Shown here: in pieces, positions 47,880 to 57,838 of the stretch
Numbering within the stretch: the stretch's first letter is position 1
Layout of the letters: each line of letters starts with the position of its first letter
Origin: Anaerolineae bacterium
Lineage (GTDB): Bacteria; Chloroflexota; Anaerolineae; Aggregatilineales; JAFGMM01
Direction: 5' to 3'
Assembly: GCA_027494055.1 (NCBI GenBank)
Contig: JAOSJO010000001.1
Coordinates: 372,001-436,000 of the forward strand
DNA length: 64,000 nt
Position numbers and translations under genes: made by a program
The notes under the pieces: generated by a model
Seen by the model: the letters and a program-made list of their open reading frames with translations, nothing else
Told to the model about the DNA's origin: nothing
Database searches by the model: none

Positions 47880-48770
47880 GTGTACGACAGGACCGGCGCG
47901 CCGTCTCTGGGTGCGCAGCGCAAACGCAAGAGAGAGAGCGGGGCGCGGGCGTCAAAACCCCGCTCTTTTGCGTTGCTTATGCTGCTTGCCCTGCTGGGGG
48001 CGCTCGTCGCCGCCTGCGCACCCGCGCCGCCGCCCACACTCGTAGACATCAACCAGACCGCGACTGAAACCGCCCGCGCCGAGTTCGCCGCGCCGGCGAC
48101 TCTGGCGTATCCCGGCGTGCGCTTTTCCAGCCTGGAGCGCTACCGCGCCGTGCTCGCCCTCAGCTTCGCCGGGACGGTGGGCGGCGTGGCGAAGCGCGGA
48201 TCGCTGGGGCTGGACGCGGTCGTGGACATGACGCGCCCGGCGGCGCAGGGGACGGTCTCGGTCGGCGGGGATGCGGGCGTGTTCGGCGCGTTCCCCCAGG
48301 TGATCACGTTCGGCAAGACCTATATCGGCGGCGTGGATTACGTCACCGGCGTCGCCGCCACCGGCGAGGCCAACTGCCTGGCGCAGTACGTCAACCAGTT
48401 CGACCCGCTGGCGTACAATGCGCTCTCGCCTGACGAGTTCCTCCCGCCGGGCGAGACGCCCGCGCTCGCCTTCGTGACGCAGGTCCAGCCGCCGGAGGCG
48501 CGCCGCCCCCTGTGGCAGTTCCGCGCCGAGGGCTTCAGCACCGCGACGCTGGAGACGGCCACGCTGGACGTGTGGACCACCACCGGCGACGCGCCGCGCG
48601 TGGTGCAGATCGACCTGCAGGGCGAGGGCCACGTGCCCGGCCAGAGCGGCGCGCGCGGCACGGTGACGCTGCACTACGAACTCACCGAACTGGACGAGCC
48701 GCCGGAGGTCGCCCTGCCGCCGCCGTGCGCGGCGGTCACCCCCGCGCCGCAGGCCAGCGAGGGGGACTGA
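47880..48770 (+). CDS. lipoprotein of unknown function
   Basis: A lipobox-like LLGALVAAC|A follows KPRSFALLML. The mature part is a beta-rich domain of about 240 residues resembling LppX/LprAFG-type folds by pattern only (FAGTVGGVAKRGSLGLDAVVD; DLQGEGHVPGQSGARGTVTLHYELTELD). The start is unsure: the track uses TTG 47844 and GTG 47880 is the last plausible in-frame start, leaving an unusually long leader. A hairpin with T-run sits inside this leader. The 3' end overlaps the converging gene by 35 nt. Confidence 0.6.
   Translation: MYDRTGAPSLGAQRKRKRESGARASKPRSFALLMLLALLGALVAACAPAPPPTLVDINQTATETARAEFAAPATLAYPGVRFSSLERYRAVLALSFAGTVGGVAKRGSLGLDAVVDMTRPAAQGTVSVGGDAGVFGAFPQVITFGKTYIGGVDYVTGVAATGEANCLAQYVNQFDPLAYNALSPDEFLPPGETPALAFVTQVQPPEARRPLWQFRAEGFSTATLETATLDVWTTTGDAPRVVQIDLQGEGHVPGQSGARGTVTLHYELTELDEPPEVALPPPCAAVTPAPQASEGD
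47935..47970 (+). terminator. terminator-like hairpin downstream of acpP
   Basis: AGAGCGGGG paired with CCCCGCTCT, followed by TTTGCG, 112 nt after acpP. It overlaps the predicted signal-peptide coding region of the next ORF, so part of transcription probably reads through. Confidence 0.55.
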
Positions 48771-49391
48771 ATCTGCCGGCCACAGCGCCAACCACGGCAA
48801 GCGCGAACCCCGCCAGCGCGAGCGGCCCGCCGGCCCCGTAGCCGGCGGCGTACATCTCGTTGATCAGCCGCATCGCCTCCGGCAAGGCGAGCGCAATGGT
48901 CACGACGCCCGCAATCGCCGGGAGCGGCGGCAGCGCCCAGCGCACGCGCGCCGGCAGGCGTCGCGCCGCGAGCGCCAGCAGCACGAGCGCGCCGGTCAAC
49001 ACCGCGAGCGCCATCCCCTGCCGGAAGTTGGGGTCGCCCGACGCGCCCGGAAGAACTCCAGCGGCGGCAGCAGCGTGAGCGCGATCACCAGCCCAGGCAG
49101 CCACCCCCACCTGACGGCATAGGCGATGCCCACGCCGGCGAGCGCCAGCGGCAGGCGCAGCGCGAAGGTCAGCAGCAGCGGCGGCGCGCTGCCGCGCACC
49201 GCCGGGTGCAGGCTGGTCCACTCGGCCAGGTCGAGCATGTTGGGCGCGAGCGCCGCCGCCGGGTGCGCGACCCAGGGCAGGTAGCAGCCGAGGAGCGCGA
49301 GCGCAAAGCCGAGGAGGGCGACGGTCGTCGCCAGGCGTGGCGACAGGCTCAGGGCATGGGGCGGTTGGGTTGCGGCGGGTGGCTCAGCCAA
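48736..49391 (-). CDS. polytopic membrane protein of unknown function, with one frameshift
   Basis: After an N-terminal MAEPPAATQPPH, the first frame gives three hydrophobic segments (TVALLGFALALLGCYLPW and so on). One base is lost near 49045 and the second frame continues with three more (GMALAVLTGALVLLALAAR). Repaired length is about 218 residues. I do not recognise the family. Confidence 0.65.
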
Positions 49392-49409
49392 AGAGCACTC
49401 TCCCCGCAG

Positions 49410-50408
49410 TCAGGCGGCTTCCGCCGCACGCTTGAGCACGCGCAAGGCCCGCAGCGTCACCCACTTGCTGGGCCGGCCCTTCTTTTCCACGTCCATCCAT
49501 ATCTTACCGTGATAGCTGTACGCCATCTTCCAGCGCCCGCTTTCGTCCTGCATCGACAGCACGAGGTCGATGGCGTCGCGCAGGCGCGGGTCGGCGGCGC
49601 GGCCGGCCTCGGTGAGCGCTTCGAGGTTGAGCAGCACGTCGGTGACGTAGCCGAGCGGGTAGCCGAACTTGAACCAGCTCGAACTGATGCGGTCTTTATA
49701 TGGATAGTCCGCGCGGGCGACATCGTAGCGGAGCAGGAAGTCAATCGTGGCGTCGATGGCGGCCCTGGCGGCGGGAGTGCGGTCGGCGGCGGGCACGCGG
49801 TTGAACGCCCAGAGCGCGCGCACCGCGCCCCAGCCGCACGGGAGGCCGTAGTTCGCCGAGCAGAGGAAGCCAGGCCCCTGCACGCCGCCGCGCAGGTACT
49901 TATACCCCTCGCCGGTGATCGACTGCGCCAGGCTTTCGATGGCGCGGCTGAGCCGCGCGTCGCCCCAGTAGCCCAGGTCGAGCATGGCGCGCGCCACGTT
50001 CCCCCACAGGCAGTGGATGGCCGCGCTGGGCTTGCCGTTGCACGAGAACGCGCCGGCTTCGGTCTGGGCGTGCGCGAAGACGTAATCAACCGCGCGCCGT
50101 ATCCGCGCGTCGCGCCCGTCCGCGCCAAGCTGCCCCAGGAAGATCACCGACCAGAGCGTGCCCCGGTACTTGGGGGCATAGCCGGGGCCGGGCTTGACCC
50201 AGAAGCCTTCGGGGTCCTGCGCGTCAAGGGTGGCGGGCACGGGGCCGGTGCGCATCACCGCTGCCTGCGCCGCGACGACCTCCGGGTCGCCGGCGGGCCG
50301 GTCGAGCAGGTCGCGCAGCGCGAAGTACCGCACGCCGGGGTTGGCATCATCCGGCTCAAGCAGCCAGGGCAGGGGGTCGGCCTTGAGTTGGGCTTTCCAG
50401 TCGTCCAT
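49410..50408 (-). CDS. alpha/alpha-toroid (terpenoid cyclase/prenyltransferase-like) protein of unknown function
   Basis: A 332-residue soluble protein. The N-terminus DPLPWLLEPDDANPGVRYFALRDLLDRP is followed by repeated helix pairs with Trp/Gly turns (QDPEGFWVKPGPGYAPKYRGTLW, RGGVQGPGFLCSANY, MQDESGRWKMAYSYHGKIW), as in alpha/alpha-barrel cyclase folds. No DxDD cyclase motif is seen, so terpene chemistry is unlikely. ATG 50408 has an AAGGAG site. It may be co-transcribed with the DUF6483-like gene upstream. Confidence 0.65.
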   Translation of the reverse strand: MDDWKAQLKADPLPWLLEPDDANPGVRYFALRDLLDRPAGDPEVVAAQAAVMRTGPVPATLDAQDPEGFWVKPGPGYAPKYRGTLWSVIFLGQLGADGRDARIRRAVDYVFAHAQTEAGAFSCNGKPSAAIHCLWGNVARAMLDLGYWGDARLSRAIESLAQSITGEGYKYLRGGVQGPGFLCSANYGLPCGWGAVRALWAFNRVPAADRTPAARAAIDATIDFLLRYDVARADYPYKDRISSSWFKFGYPLGYVTDVLLNLEALTEAGRAADPRLRDAIDLVLSMQDESGRWKMAYSYHGKIWMDVEKKGRPSKWVTLRALRVLKRAAEAA

Positions 50409-50419
50409 TGCGCGCTCCT

Positions 50420-51103
50420 TCAGGCGTCCTCTCCCGACGCCTGTAGCTCCGCCAACCCCGCCTCGACCTCCGCGCGCGGCAGGTTGCCCGCTTCCAGCGC
50501 GGCGTCGCTCAGCCGCAACAGCCGGCCGTAAAACGCGACCCCCATCGCGATCAGGTCCGGGTCGTCGGGGTTGGCGTCGATCATGTCGAACAACACATCC
50601 TCGGCTTTGGCGTAAGCGCCGGTGCGCTCGTAGTACTGCACGAGCTTCGCGCCCGTCTCGGCCGGCAGGATGTACGCCGCCAGCGCGCCCGTGAGCGCCT
50701 CGATGTCGGGCGCGTGGTCGGGCCATTCCGCCGCGTCGTCGCCGAGCGCCAGGTCGAGCGCCAGGTACAGGGATTTCAGATTGCAGTCGTAGCGCGCTTC
50801 TTCGTGGCCCAGCGCCTTGTGGATTTCCCCCGCCTCTTTGAGCAGCGCCGCCAGGAACACGCGCCTGGCCCGGCTCACGTCAGCGCTTTCGCCGAGCGTG
50901 ATCGTGGTGAGCAGCCCGCTCGCGGAGAGCTTGCCCACCGCGTCCAGGTCGAGGCCGAGCATCCGCTGCACCGCCTCGTTGATGGCCGCGAGCGCCTGCA
51001 CGTGCTGCCCGGCTTTGGTCAGGCCGAGGACCTGGGCGAGCACCTGCGCTAAGACCTGCGCCAGCATCGTGATCTGGCGCATGAGCCAGTCCTGGGTGAG
51101 CAC
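50420..51103 (-). CDS. DUF6483-like helical protein
   Basis: A 227-residue all-helical protein that I match by memory to the DUF6483 family. It starts at GTG 51103 (VLTQDWLMRQITMLAQ) behind AAGGG. It contains a perfect short tandem repeat LAQVLAQVLAQVL encoded by near-identical 12-nt units, where the unit number may vary. The C-terminal half resembles TPR-like helix pairs (YYERTGAYAKAEDVLFDMID). Function is unknown. Confidence 0.6.
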   Translation of the reverse strand: MLTQDWLMRQITMLAQVLAQVLAQVLGLTKAGQHVQALAAINEAVQRMLGLDLDAVGKLSASGLLTTITLGESADVSRARRVFLAALLKEAGEIHKALGHEEARYDCNLKSLYLALDLALGDDAAEWPDHAPDIEALTGALAAYILPAETGAKLVQYYERTGAYAKAEDVLFDMIDANPDDPDLIAMGVAFYGRLLRLSDAALEAGNLPRAEVEAGLAELQASGEDA

Positions 51104-51303
51104 GTTTACCCTTCCCTGGTGTCCGTCATCGCGCGCACTTCGCGGACACGCCAGCGCTGCATTTTGCGACCCCGCACTATACCGCGCTTTGCCGTCGCGC
51201 GCCCGTGTCGCCTGGGCGGGCGAGGCCCGGCGCGGCGTCAGGTCCATTATAGCACAGGTGTTCCGGTGGGTGGTACAGAATCTGCGGGAAGCGGCGCGGA
51301 TCT

Positions 51304-51390
51304 GAAACACGAAGCCACGAAAGGCGCTAAAACGCGAAAGATACATGCAACTCTTTCGTGCCTTCGCGTTCTTTCGTGCTTTGGTGATAC
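51304..51390. repeat. CACGAAAG-rich inverted intergenic repeat
   Basis: AACACGAAGCCACGAAAGGC and the complementary CTTTCGTGCCTTCGCGTTC flank a short centre, making an imperfect inverted repeat. A related copy lies at 61566-61655. It lies in the 51104-51527 gap, which has no gene I can support. Confidence 0.55.
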
Positions 51391-51527
51391 GAGTCCCGGC
51401 GCGCTTCCCCATCTCCAGGCCTTGACATGCTCCGGCGTCCACAGGACTTCTGGAAATTCTGCGCAGTTTGGATGACAATTGGACAAAATCACGCACTGCA
51501 TGGCCGCCCAGGGAGGGTACGCCCCTA

Positions 51528-53081
51528 ATGAACCCATCAGAACGCCAGATTGCCGAGGGCATTTTGTTTACCGACCAATACCAACTGACCATGGCGCAGC
51601 TTTATTACCGCGTGGGCCTGCACGAGCGCCCGGCGCAGTTCGACCACTTCTTCCGCAGCTACCCCGACTACGGCAACCACAAGGCCGGGTACTGCATCAA
51701 CGCGGGGCTGGAGTGGCTGGTCGATTGGATGCAGCAGGTGCGCTTCCGCGACGAGGACATCGCCTACATGCGCGCGCAGACCGGCCAGCGCGGCGAGCGG
51801 CTCTTCGCCGATGACTTCCTCGACTGGCTGCGCGCCAACGGGACCTTCGACGGCATCACGATGTACGCCATCCCGGAGGGGCGGGTCGTGCATCCCAACG
51901 TCCCGCTGACCGTGGTCAAGGGGCCGCTGGCGATGGCGCAAATCCTCGAAACGGCGCTGCTCAACCACCTCAACTACCCCACCCTCATCGCGACCAAGGC
52001 GGCGCGCATCCGTGATGCGGGGCGCGGGCAGCTCATGCTGGAGTTTGGGCTGCGGCGCGCGCACGAGCGGGCCGGCAACGCCGGGGCGCGCGCGGCGCTG
52101 ATCGGCGGGGCGGACTTCACGTCCAACACGGGGGTTTCGCACGTGCTCGGCTACCCGCCGAAGGGCACGCACGCGCACAGCATGGTCCAGGCGTTCATGG
52201 CGCTCGGCGAGGGCGAACTCGGCGCGTTCCGCGCCTACGCCGACGTCTACCCGGACGACTGCCTGCTGCTGGTGGACACCATCGACACGCTGGAGAGCGG
52301 CGTCCCCAACGCGATCAAGGTCTTCGAGGAACTGCGGCGCAAGGGCCACGAGCCGGTCGGCATCCGCCTCGACTCCGGCGACCTGGCGTACATCAGCGTC
52401 CAGGCATCCAGGATGCTGGATGAGGCCGGCTTCGAGAACGTCTCCATTGTCCTCTCCAACCAGCTCGACGAGCTGACCATCCTGCAAATCCTCACCCAGA
52501 TTCAGCAGGAAGCGCCGCAGAGCGGCGTGGACGCCGACCACGTCATCGACCGGCTGGTCTACGGCGTCGGCACGCGGCTCATCACGTCACGGGGCGCGTC
52601 GGCGCTCGATGGCGTCTACAAGCTCGTCGCCATCCAGGGCGACGACGGCGGGTGGCTCCCGGCGCTCAAGGTCTCCGAGACGCCCGCGAAGATACCGAAC
52701 CCCGGCCAGAAGCGGGCGTGGCGCGTGTACGACCGGCGCGGCAAGGCCACCGCCGACCTGCTGAGCCTCGACGAGGAGGACCCCAGGGCGATGCCGGAAA
52801 TCCTGCTCCACCACCCGGCGGAGCATACCACCTACCGCACGCTCAGCCAGGAGGCCATCTCGGAGATCGAGCCGCTGCACGTGGAAGTACTCAATGCGGG
52901 GCGGCTGGTCTACGACATGCCGTCGATTGACGACATGCGCCGGCAGCGCCAGGCCGATGTCGAGCGGCTGGACGTGGGCGTCCGCCGCCTGCTGAACCCG
53001 CACATCTACCACGTCTCGCTCACCGAGCGGCTGTGGAACCTCAAGGTCGCGTTGATCGAATCGGCGGAAGAGAACGGCTGA
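51528..53081 (+). CDS. pncB: nicotinate phosphoribosyltransferase
   Basis: A 517-residue NAPRTase. The N-terminal [15 protein letters not shown] is the family signature. Also present are the phosphate-binding [32 protein letters not shown], and [13 protein letters not shown]. It makes nicotinate mononucleotide from nicotinate and PRPP for NAD salvage. ATG 51528 follows GGGAGGG; the track's longer start lacks family support. Confidence 0.95.
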   Translation: MNPSERQIAEGILFTDQYQLTMAQLYYRVGLHERPAQFDHFFRSYPDYGNHKAGYCINAGLEWLVDWMQQVRFRDEDIAYMRAQTGQRGERLFADDFLDWLRANGTFDGITMYAIPEGRVVHPNVPLTVVKGPLAMAQILETALLNHLNYPTLIATKAARIRDAGRGQLMLEFGLRRAHERAGNAGARAALIGGADFTSNTGVSHVLGYPPKGTHAHSMVQAFMALGEGELGAFRAYADVYPDDCLLLVDTIDTLESGVPNAIKVFEELRRKGHEPVGIRLDSGDLAYISVQASRMLDEAGFENVSIVLSNQLDELTILQILTQIQQEAPQSGVDADHVIDRLVYGVGTRLITSRGASALDGVYKLVAIQGDDGGWLPALKVSETPAKIPNPGQKRAWRVYDRRGKATADLLSLDEEDPRAMPEILLHHPAEHTTYRTLSQEAISEIEPLHVEVLNAGRLVYDMPSIDDMRRQRQADVERLDVGVRRLLNPHIYHVSLTERLWNLKVALIESAEENG

Positions 53082-53089
53082 GCCGCGAG

Positions 53090-53386
53090 TCAGTTTCGCC
53101 GGCACGCGCCGCCGGCCGGCGGAGGGGCCGCCAGGACGGGGTCGTCGTCGGATACGAGTTCGTAGTGCCGGGGCATCCGGTAGATGAACGGGCAACCGGC
53201 GACGTTGCACGTCCCGCAGTCGGGCATGTCCGCCGCCTCGCGGAGCCGGCCCTTGCGCACCCAGTACTGGATCATGCCGTCCAGCGTCCCCGGTGTGACG
53301 CCCAGCGCGCGCGCGACCTGCGCCGCCGACAGCGCGCCGGGGGCGTTCTCGAACGTCGCGAGCACCTCGCGCAGCAGGCTTGACAT
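53090..53386 (-). CDS. feoC: FeoC-like winged-helix protein
   Basis: A 98-residue protein with a small winged helix (LREVLATFENAPGALSAAQVARALGVTPGTLDGMIQYWVRKGRLRE) and a C-terminal cysteine cluster (CGTCNVAGCPF), as in FeoC proteins that bind an Fe-S cluster. ATG 53386 begins 9 nt after the feoB stop. It may modulate FeoB or sense iron/oxygen. Confidence 0.82.
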   Translation of the reverse strand: MSSLLREVLATFENAPGALSAAQVARALGVTPGTLDGMIQYWVRKGRLREAADMPDCGTCNVAGCPFIYRMPRHYELVSDDDPVLAAPPPAGGACRRN

Positions 53387-53394
53387 GCGTCCCC

Positions 53395-55640
53395 CTATCC
53401 CAGGCCGAGCAGCGTCCCGATCTGGAACACGGCGACGGCGACCACCCAGGCGACCACGGCGTTGTACGCGATCAGGTGCCACGTCCAGCGCCGGCCGAAC
53501 TCCATGCGCATCACCGAGATCGTCGCCATGCACGGCACGTAGAGCAGCACGAACACGTTGAACGCCACCGCCGCCAGCGGCGTGAAGCGCGTGGTCAGCG
53601 CGGCCTCAAGCGCGGTGCCGCCTTCGTCTTCCCCGGCGGTTTCGACGAAGCGCGCCTCCGGTAGCGCCACGCCGGGGACGAGGTTCACCGTGCGCGGGAC
53701 GATGTTCACCGCCTCCTGTGCGGTCAGCGCCACGGCCTCGCCAAACGCGGTAATGATGCCGCCGACTTCCTCGCCCAGGGTTGGCGCGGCTTCCTCCGGC
53801 GCATCCGCCGCGCTCCCGTCGAGGTAGACCTGGTTCAGCGTCCCGACGATGACCTCTTTCGCCACCATCCCCGTGATCAGCGCACCGGTTGCTTCCCAAT
53901 GGTCGAAGCCCGCCGGCGCGAACACCGGCGCGATGATCTTGCTCACCGCCCCGAAGAGGCTGTCGCCAATCTCCACGTCGCTGAACGTCCCCGCGCCGGG
54001 GTATGCCGGTATCGCAAGCAGGAACCAGATGACCACCGCGCACGCCAGGATCAGGGTGGACGCCCGGTGTAGAAAGCCCTTGGTGCGCTGCCAGACGATG
54101 TGAAGCACGTTGCGCGCGTTGGGCATCCGGTAGGGGGCAACTCGATGACGAAGGGCTGCGCCGGCTTGTTCCGGTACACCGTGCGCCGGATGAGCAGGCC
54201 GGTCGCAATGGCGACCCCGATCCCCAGGGCGTACATGGCGAAGACCAGGTTGCCCGCGCCGGCCCCAAAGAACGCCGCGCCGAAGATGGCGTAGACCGGC
54301 AGGCGCGCGCCGCAGCTCATGAAACTGACGAGAAACCCGGTCAGCTTGCGGTCGTCTTCGCTTTCCAGCGTGCGCGTTGCGTACACCGCCGGCACGGTGC
54401 AGCCGAAGCCCACCAGTAGCGGCAGGAAGCTCTTGCCGTGCAGGCCGATCATGCGCATGTAGCGGTCCATCACCAGCGCCGCGCGCGCCATGTAGCCGGA
54501 ATCTTCGAGCACGGCAATCGCGATGAACAGGAAGACCAGCACCGGCACGAACACCATCACGCCGCCGACGCCCGCGATCACGCCGTCCATGAGGAGCGAC
54601 TCGATCCACGAGCCGCCGAGGCCCAGCGCCCCGGTGAGCGCCCCCACCCAATGCGTGATCGGCCCGCTGATTATGCCGTCGATCCAATCTATCGTCGGCG
54701 CGCTGACGTTGGCCGTGAACTGAAAGACCACCCACATCGCCAGCAGGAAGATGGGCAACCCCAGGATGCGGTGCGTCACAACGTGGTCGATCCGGTCTGA
54801 GAGCGTCTCCGCGCCCGGTTCCGGGCGGGTGAGCGCGCCGTGGACGACCTCGCTGACGAACAGGTAGCGCCGGTCCGCGATCAAGAGTTCCGGCTCTTCG
54901 CCCTCGGCCTCGGCAACCCGCGCGATGGCCTCCCCCGCAGCCCGGAGCAGCGCCACCTGGCCGGCGTTCTCCAGCCGGGTCCGGACGTCGTCGTCATTCT
55001 CCAGCAGCTTGATCGCCAGCCACCGCGCGTGGTAGGTGCGGCGCAGCGCCGCATCCACCGCAATGCGCGCGCGCAGCGACTCAATCTCCGCTTCCAGCCG
55101 CTCACTGTAGCGCACCAGGTTGGGCGCTGCCGGCTGGGGCTGGGTGGCGATCTGCACGACCGCTTCCTTGAGCGCGTCGATGCCGACGCAGCGCGTGCCG
55201 ACCGTCGCGATCACCGGGACGCCGCCGAGCCGCGCGGACAGCGTCTCCGGGTCAATCGTCAGGCCGCGCCGCTCTGCCAGATCGCTCATGTTGAGCGCGA
55301 TAATCACCGGGGTTTCCATTTCGAGCAACTGCGTCACCAGGTACAGGTTGCGCTCCAGGTTCGAGGCGTCCACGACCGCGACAACCACGCTGGGATGCTC
55401 GTGAATGATGAAGTCACGCGCGATGATTTCTTCCATCGAGTAGGCCGTCAGGCTGTAGATGCCCGGCAGGTCCACAACGAGGGCCTCGCGCCCCTCGATG
55501 CGCGTGATGCCTTCGCGCCGCTCGACTGTCTTGCCCGGCCAGTTGCCGACGTGCTGCCGCGCGCCGGTCAGGGCGTTGAAAATGGTGCTCTTGCCGACGT
55601 TGGGGTTGCCAGCGAGGGCGATGGTGAGCGTGGCTTCCAT
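53395..55640 (-). CDS. feoB: ferrous iron transporter FeoB, with one frameshift
   Basis: The N-terminal G domain has G1 [10 protein letters not shown]3 DLPGIYSL and G4 NMSD. It is followed by the membrane part with two Gate motifs ([20 protein letters not shown] and [17 protein letters not shown]). One C lost in the run at 54133-54137 (ELP then [10 protein letters not shown]) splits the track ORF. Repaired length is about 748 residues. It imports Fe2+. The antisense-looking 446-residue track ORF is its C-terminal part in the second frame. Confidence 0.93.
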
Positions 55641-55660
55641 GTAGGCCTCCGTGTATGGCT

Positions 55661-55972
55661 TTAGCGTGCGCTGCCCTTGCGCCGTCTGACCCAAATCTTG
55701 TGCGCCTCCCCGCGCCCGATACCCACGCGCGCATCCTCCTTGACCGCCACGATCAACGGGCCACGGTATGGGTTTTGCACCACCCGCACCGTCATCCCGA
55801 TGTTGAAGCCCAGGTCGGCGAGCCGCCGTCGCAGCATTCTCCCGCCCCTGATTGCAGCGAGTTCGACGGTTTCCCCCGGCGGCACCATGCTCAGGGGCGT
55901 CTCCCCGTTGGCAACGTCGTGAGCGCGGCCCGCGCATTCGTCAGTCATGGCTCTTGTGCGCATCCGTGGCAT
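55661..55972 (-). CDS. feoA: FeoA, SH3-like partner of FeoB
   Basis: A 103-residue protein ending in a FeoA SH3-like domain ([36 protein letters not shown]...[25 protein letters not shown]). I choose ATG 55972 because AAGGAG lies 9 nt upstream; the track's ATG 56008 has no such site. It lies between fur and feoB in one operon. Confidence 0.9.
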   Translation of the reverse strand: MPRMRTRAMTDECAGRAHDVANGETPLSMVPPGETVELAAIRGGRMLRRRLADLGFNIGMTVRVVQNPYRGPLIVAVKEDARVGIGRGEAHKIWVRRRKGSAR

Positions 55973-56016
55973 GAAGTGGGTCTCCTTGATCGATGTCGTG
56001 AGGCGCATTGCAGCAG

Positions 56017-56502
56017 CTACAGCTTCAGGCAGAGCGGGTGCTCGTCCGTTGGGCAGTCAGCGCACCCTAATTTACCCGAACATGTCCCTTCCAACTGCAA
56101 ACTCACGTGTTGCGTGTAAAGGCCGTACCTCTCGCGCAGCTGGTTGCAGAGCTGGGCGACGAGCTTGGTTTCGAACTCGATGACCTTGCCGCAGGTGGTG
56201 CAGGTGAAGTGGAAGTGCTCTTTGTCGTTCCGTTCGTAGTAGGCCCGGTTCCGATTCGCGTCGAAGAAGCGCTGCTGCACCAGGCCGGCGTCCAGCAGCA
56301 CGTTGAGGGTGCGGTACACGGTCGCCATGCTCGCAGCCCGGTCGCGCTCGCGGGCGCGCTGGTACACGGCATTGGCGTCGAGGTGGGTGTCTGCGTCGTC
56401 AAGAATCTGGAGGATGAGCTTACGCTGCGGGGTGACGCGCAGCCCCTTCGAACGCAGGGTCTCAAGCGCCGTATCTACAGAAGCCTGTTGCGCCATCGCC
56501 AT
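56017..56502 (-). CDS. fur: Fur-family ferric uptake regulator
   Basis: A 161-residue Fur protein: DNA-binding helix LRVTPQRKLILQILDD...ASMATVYRTLNVLLDAG, metal motif EHFHFTCTTCGKVIEFE and a second Cys pair (CADCPTDEHPLC). First gene of fur-feoA-feoB-feoC. The dyad 15 nt upstream of its start suggests autoregulation. Confidence 0.93.
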   Translation of the reverse strand: MAMAQQASVDTALETLRSKGLRVTPQRKLILQILDDADTHLDANAVYQRARERDRAASMATVYRTLNVLLDAGLVQQRFFDANRNRAYYERNDKEHFHFTCTTCGKVIEFETKLVAQLCNQLRERYGLYTQHVSLQLEGTCSGKLGCADCPTDEHPLCLKL

Positions 56503-56516
56503 ACCTTAAACCTTAT

Positions 56517-56531
56517 TGAGAACAATTCGCA
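56517..56531 (-). promoter_or_regulatory. Fur-like 7-1-7 dyad upstream of fur-feoABC
   Basis: On the minus strand TGCGAATTGTTCTCA, sharing the half TGCGAAT and 12 of 15 positions with the site upstream of fbpABC. Confidence 0.6.
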
Positions 56532-56872
56532 TTTTCACTTAGCAAAGGATAACGCAGCAGCGCCCTCTCACTCCAGTGTCTATTGTCATGGCCGGCGGTG
56601 ATGGTTGTCATCCCGGCCACAGCCAACGTTTTCACAACACAGAGGCGCGCCGATGGAGCGGGGAACGCCAGAAAACGCCCGTGGCGACTCATGTGTTACA
56701 ATACTCGTGCGGCGTGCACCGCCGCACCTCTCCGGCCCAGCAGACGTGATTGTGATGGCGGCAAGGGCAACCCCCTATATTGTGGGAGAGACAAAAACCC
56801 CGTTTCGACGTAATCTATGGTGGATGGATTGCATAACCGGAGCGCGTCAGAAAGCTCAGGCAGACACCGACT
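56532..56872. other. intergenic region between fur and crtB
   Basis: About 340 nt between diverging transcription units. It contains GGCCGG-N-CCGGCC-type short inverted repeats and a TACAAT at 56697 that could be a -10 box for crtB without a clear -35. No TGTACA motif and no ORF with family support were found. Confidence 0.5.
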
Positions 56873-57838
56873 ATGGAATCGACATTTTCCATCACGCCCG
56901 CCCGCGCCTGGGAGCACGCCCTGCTGTCGCGGGCCTATGAAGCGTGGCATTCGTTCGCGGCCCCCGTTGCCGTCCCCACCTGCGACGACAGCCTGCTCGA
57001 CTGCGCCTACGCCCACTGCGACGCCCTCACCGCCGCGCATAGCCGGTCCTTCTACCTGGCGACGCGCCTGCTGCCGTGTGCGAAGCGGCGCGCGGTCCGC
57101 GCGCTCTATGCCTTCTGCCGCCTGAGCGACAACATCGTTGACGACCCGCAGCGAAGTGCCGCCGACGCGGTCGCCGGCGCCCTGGCGGACTGGCGGCAGC
57201 GGGCGCTCTCGCCCGACCCCGACCCCGATGACCTGGTTGCCGTCGCGTGGGCCGACGCGCGCCTGCGCTACCGCATCCCGCAGCGGTACGCCGAGCAGCT
57301 TATCGACGGCGTGGCGCGCGACCTGCACCAGAAGCGTTACGCCACGTTCGCGGAACTGGCCGCCTACGCCTACGGCGTCGCCTCCACCGTCGGCCTGATG
57401 GCAATGCACATCATCGGCTTCACCAGCGCCGACGCCATCCCCTACGCCGTCAAGCTGGGTGTGGCGCTGCAACTCACCAACATCCTGCGCGACGTGGGCG
57501 AGGACTGGCGCGCCGGACGGCTGTACCTCCCGCGCGAGGAACTGGAGGCCTTCGGCCTGTCGGAGGGCGACCTGGCCGCCGGGCGCGTTGACGACCGCTG
57601 GCGCGCCTTCATGCGCTTTCAGATTCGGCGGAACCGCCGCCTTTACGCGGAGGCGCAACCCGGCATCGCCCTGCTGCACCAGAACGGGCGCTTCGCGGTC
57701 GCGGCGGCGAGCGGCCTCTACTGCGCCATCCTGGACGACATCGCGGCGCACGACTACGACGTGTTCAACCGGCGCGCGTATGTGGGCGCGTGGGGCAAGC
57801 TGCGCCGGCTGCCGCGCATCTGGTGGCGCGTGCCATGA
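56873..57838 (+). CDS. crtB: phytoene synthase
   Basis: A 321-residue squalene/phytoene synthase: [12 protein letters not shown], first Asp motif [10 protein letters not shown], second Asp motif [22 protein letters not shown]. It condenses two geranylgeranyl diphosphates. The ribosome site is weak. Its stop overlaps the crtY start (ATGA). Confidence 0.93.
   Translation: MESTFSITPARAWEHALLSRAYEAWHSFAAPVAVPTCDDSLLDCAYAHCDALTAAHSRSFYLATRLLPCAKRRAVRALYAFCRLSDNIVDDPQRSAADAVAGALADWRQRALSPDPDPDDLVAVAWADARLRYRIPQRYAEQLIDGVARDLHQKRYATFAELAAYAYGVASTVGLMAMHIIGFTSADAIPYAVKLGVALQLTNILRDVGEDWRAGRLYLPREELEAFGLSEGDLAAGRVDDRWRAFMRFQIRRNRRLYAEAQPGIALLHQNGRFAVAAASGLYCAILDDIAAHDYDVFNRRAYVGAWGKLRRLPRIWWRVP

Noticed and set aside
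49206-50531. 441-residue plus-strand ORF opposite the toroid protein gene
   Set aside because: Antisense shadow; the minus-strand reading has coherent repeats and a ribosome site.
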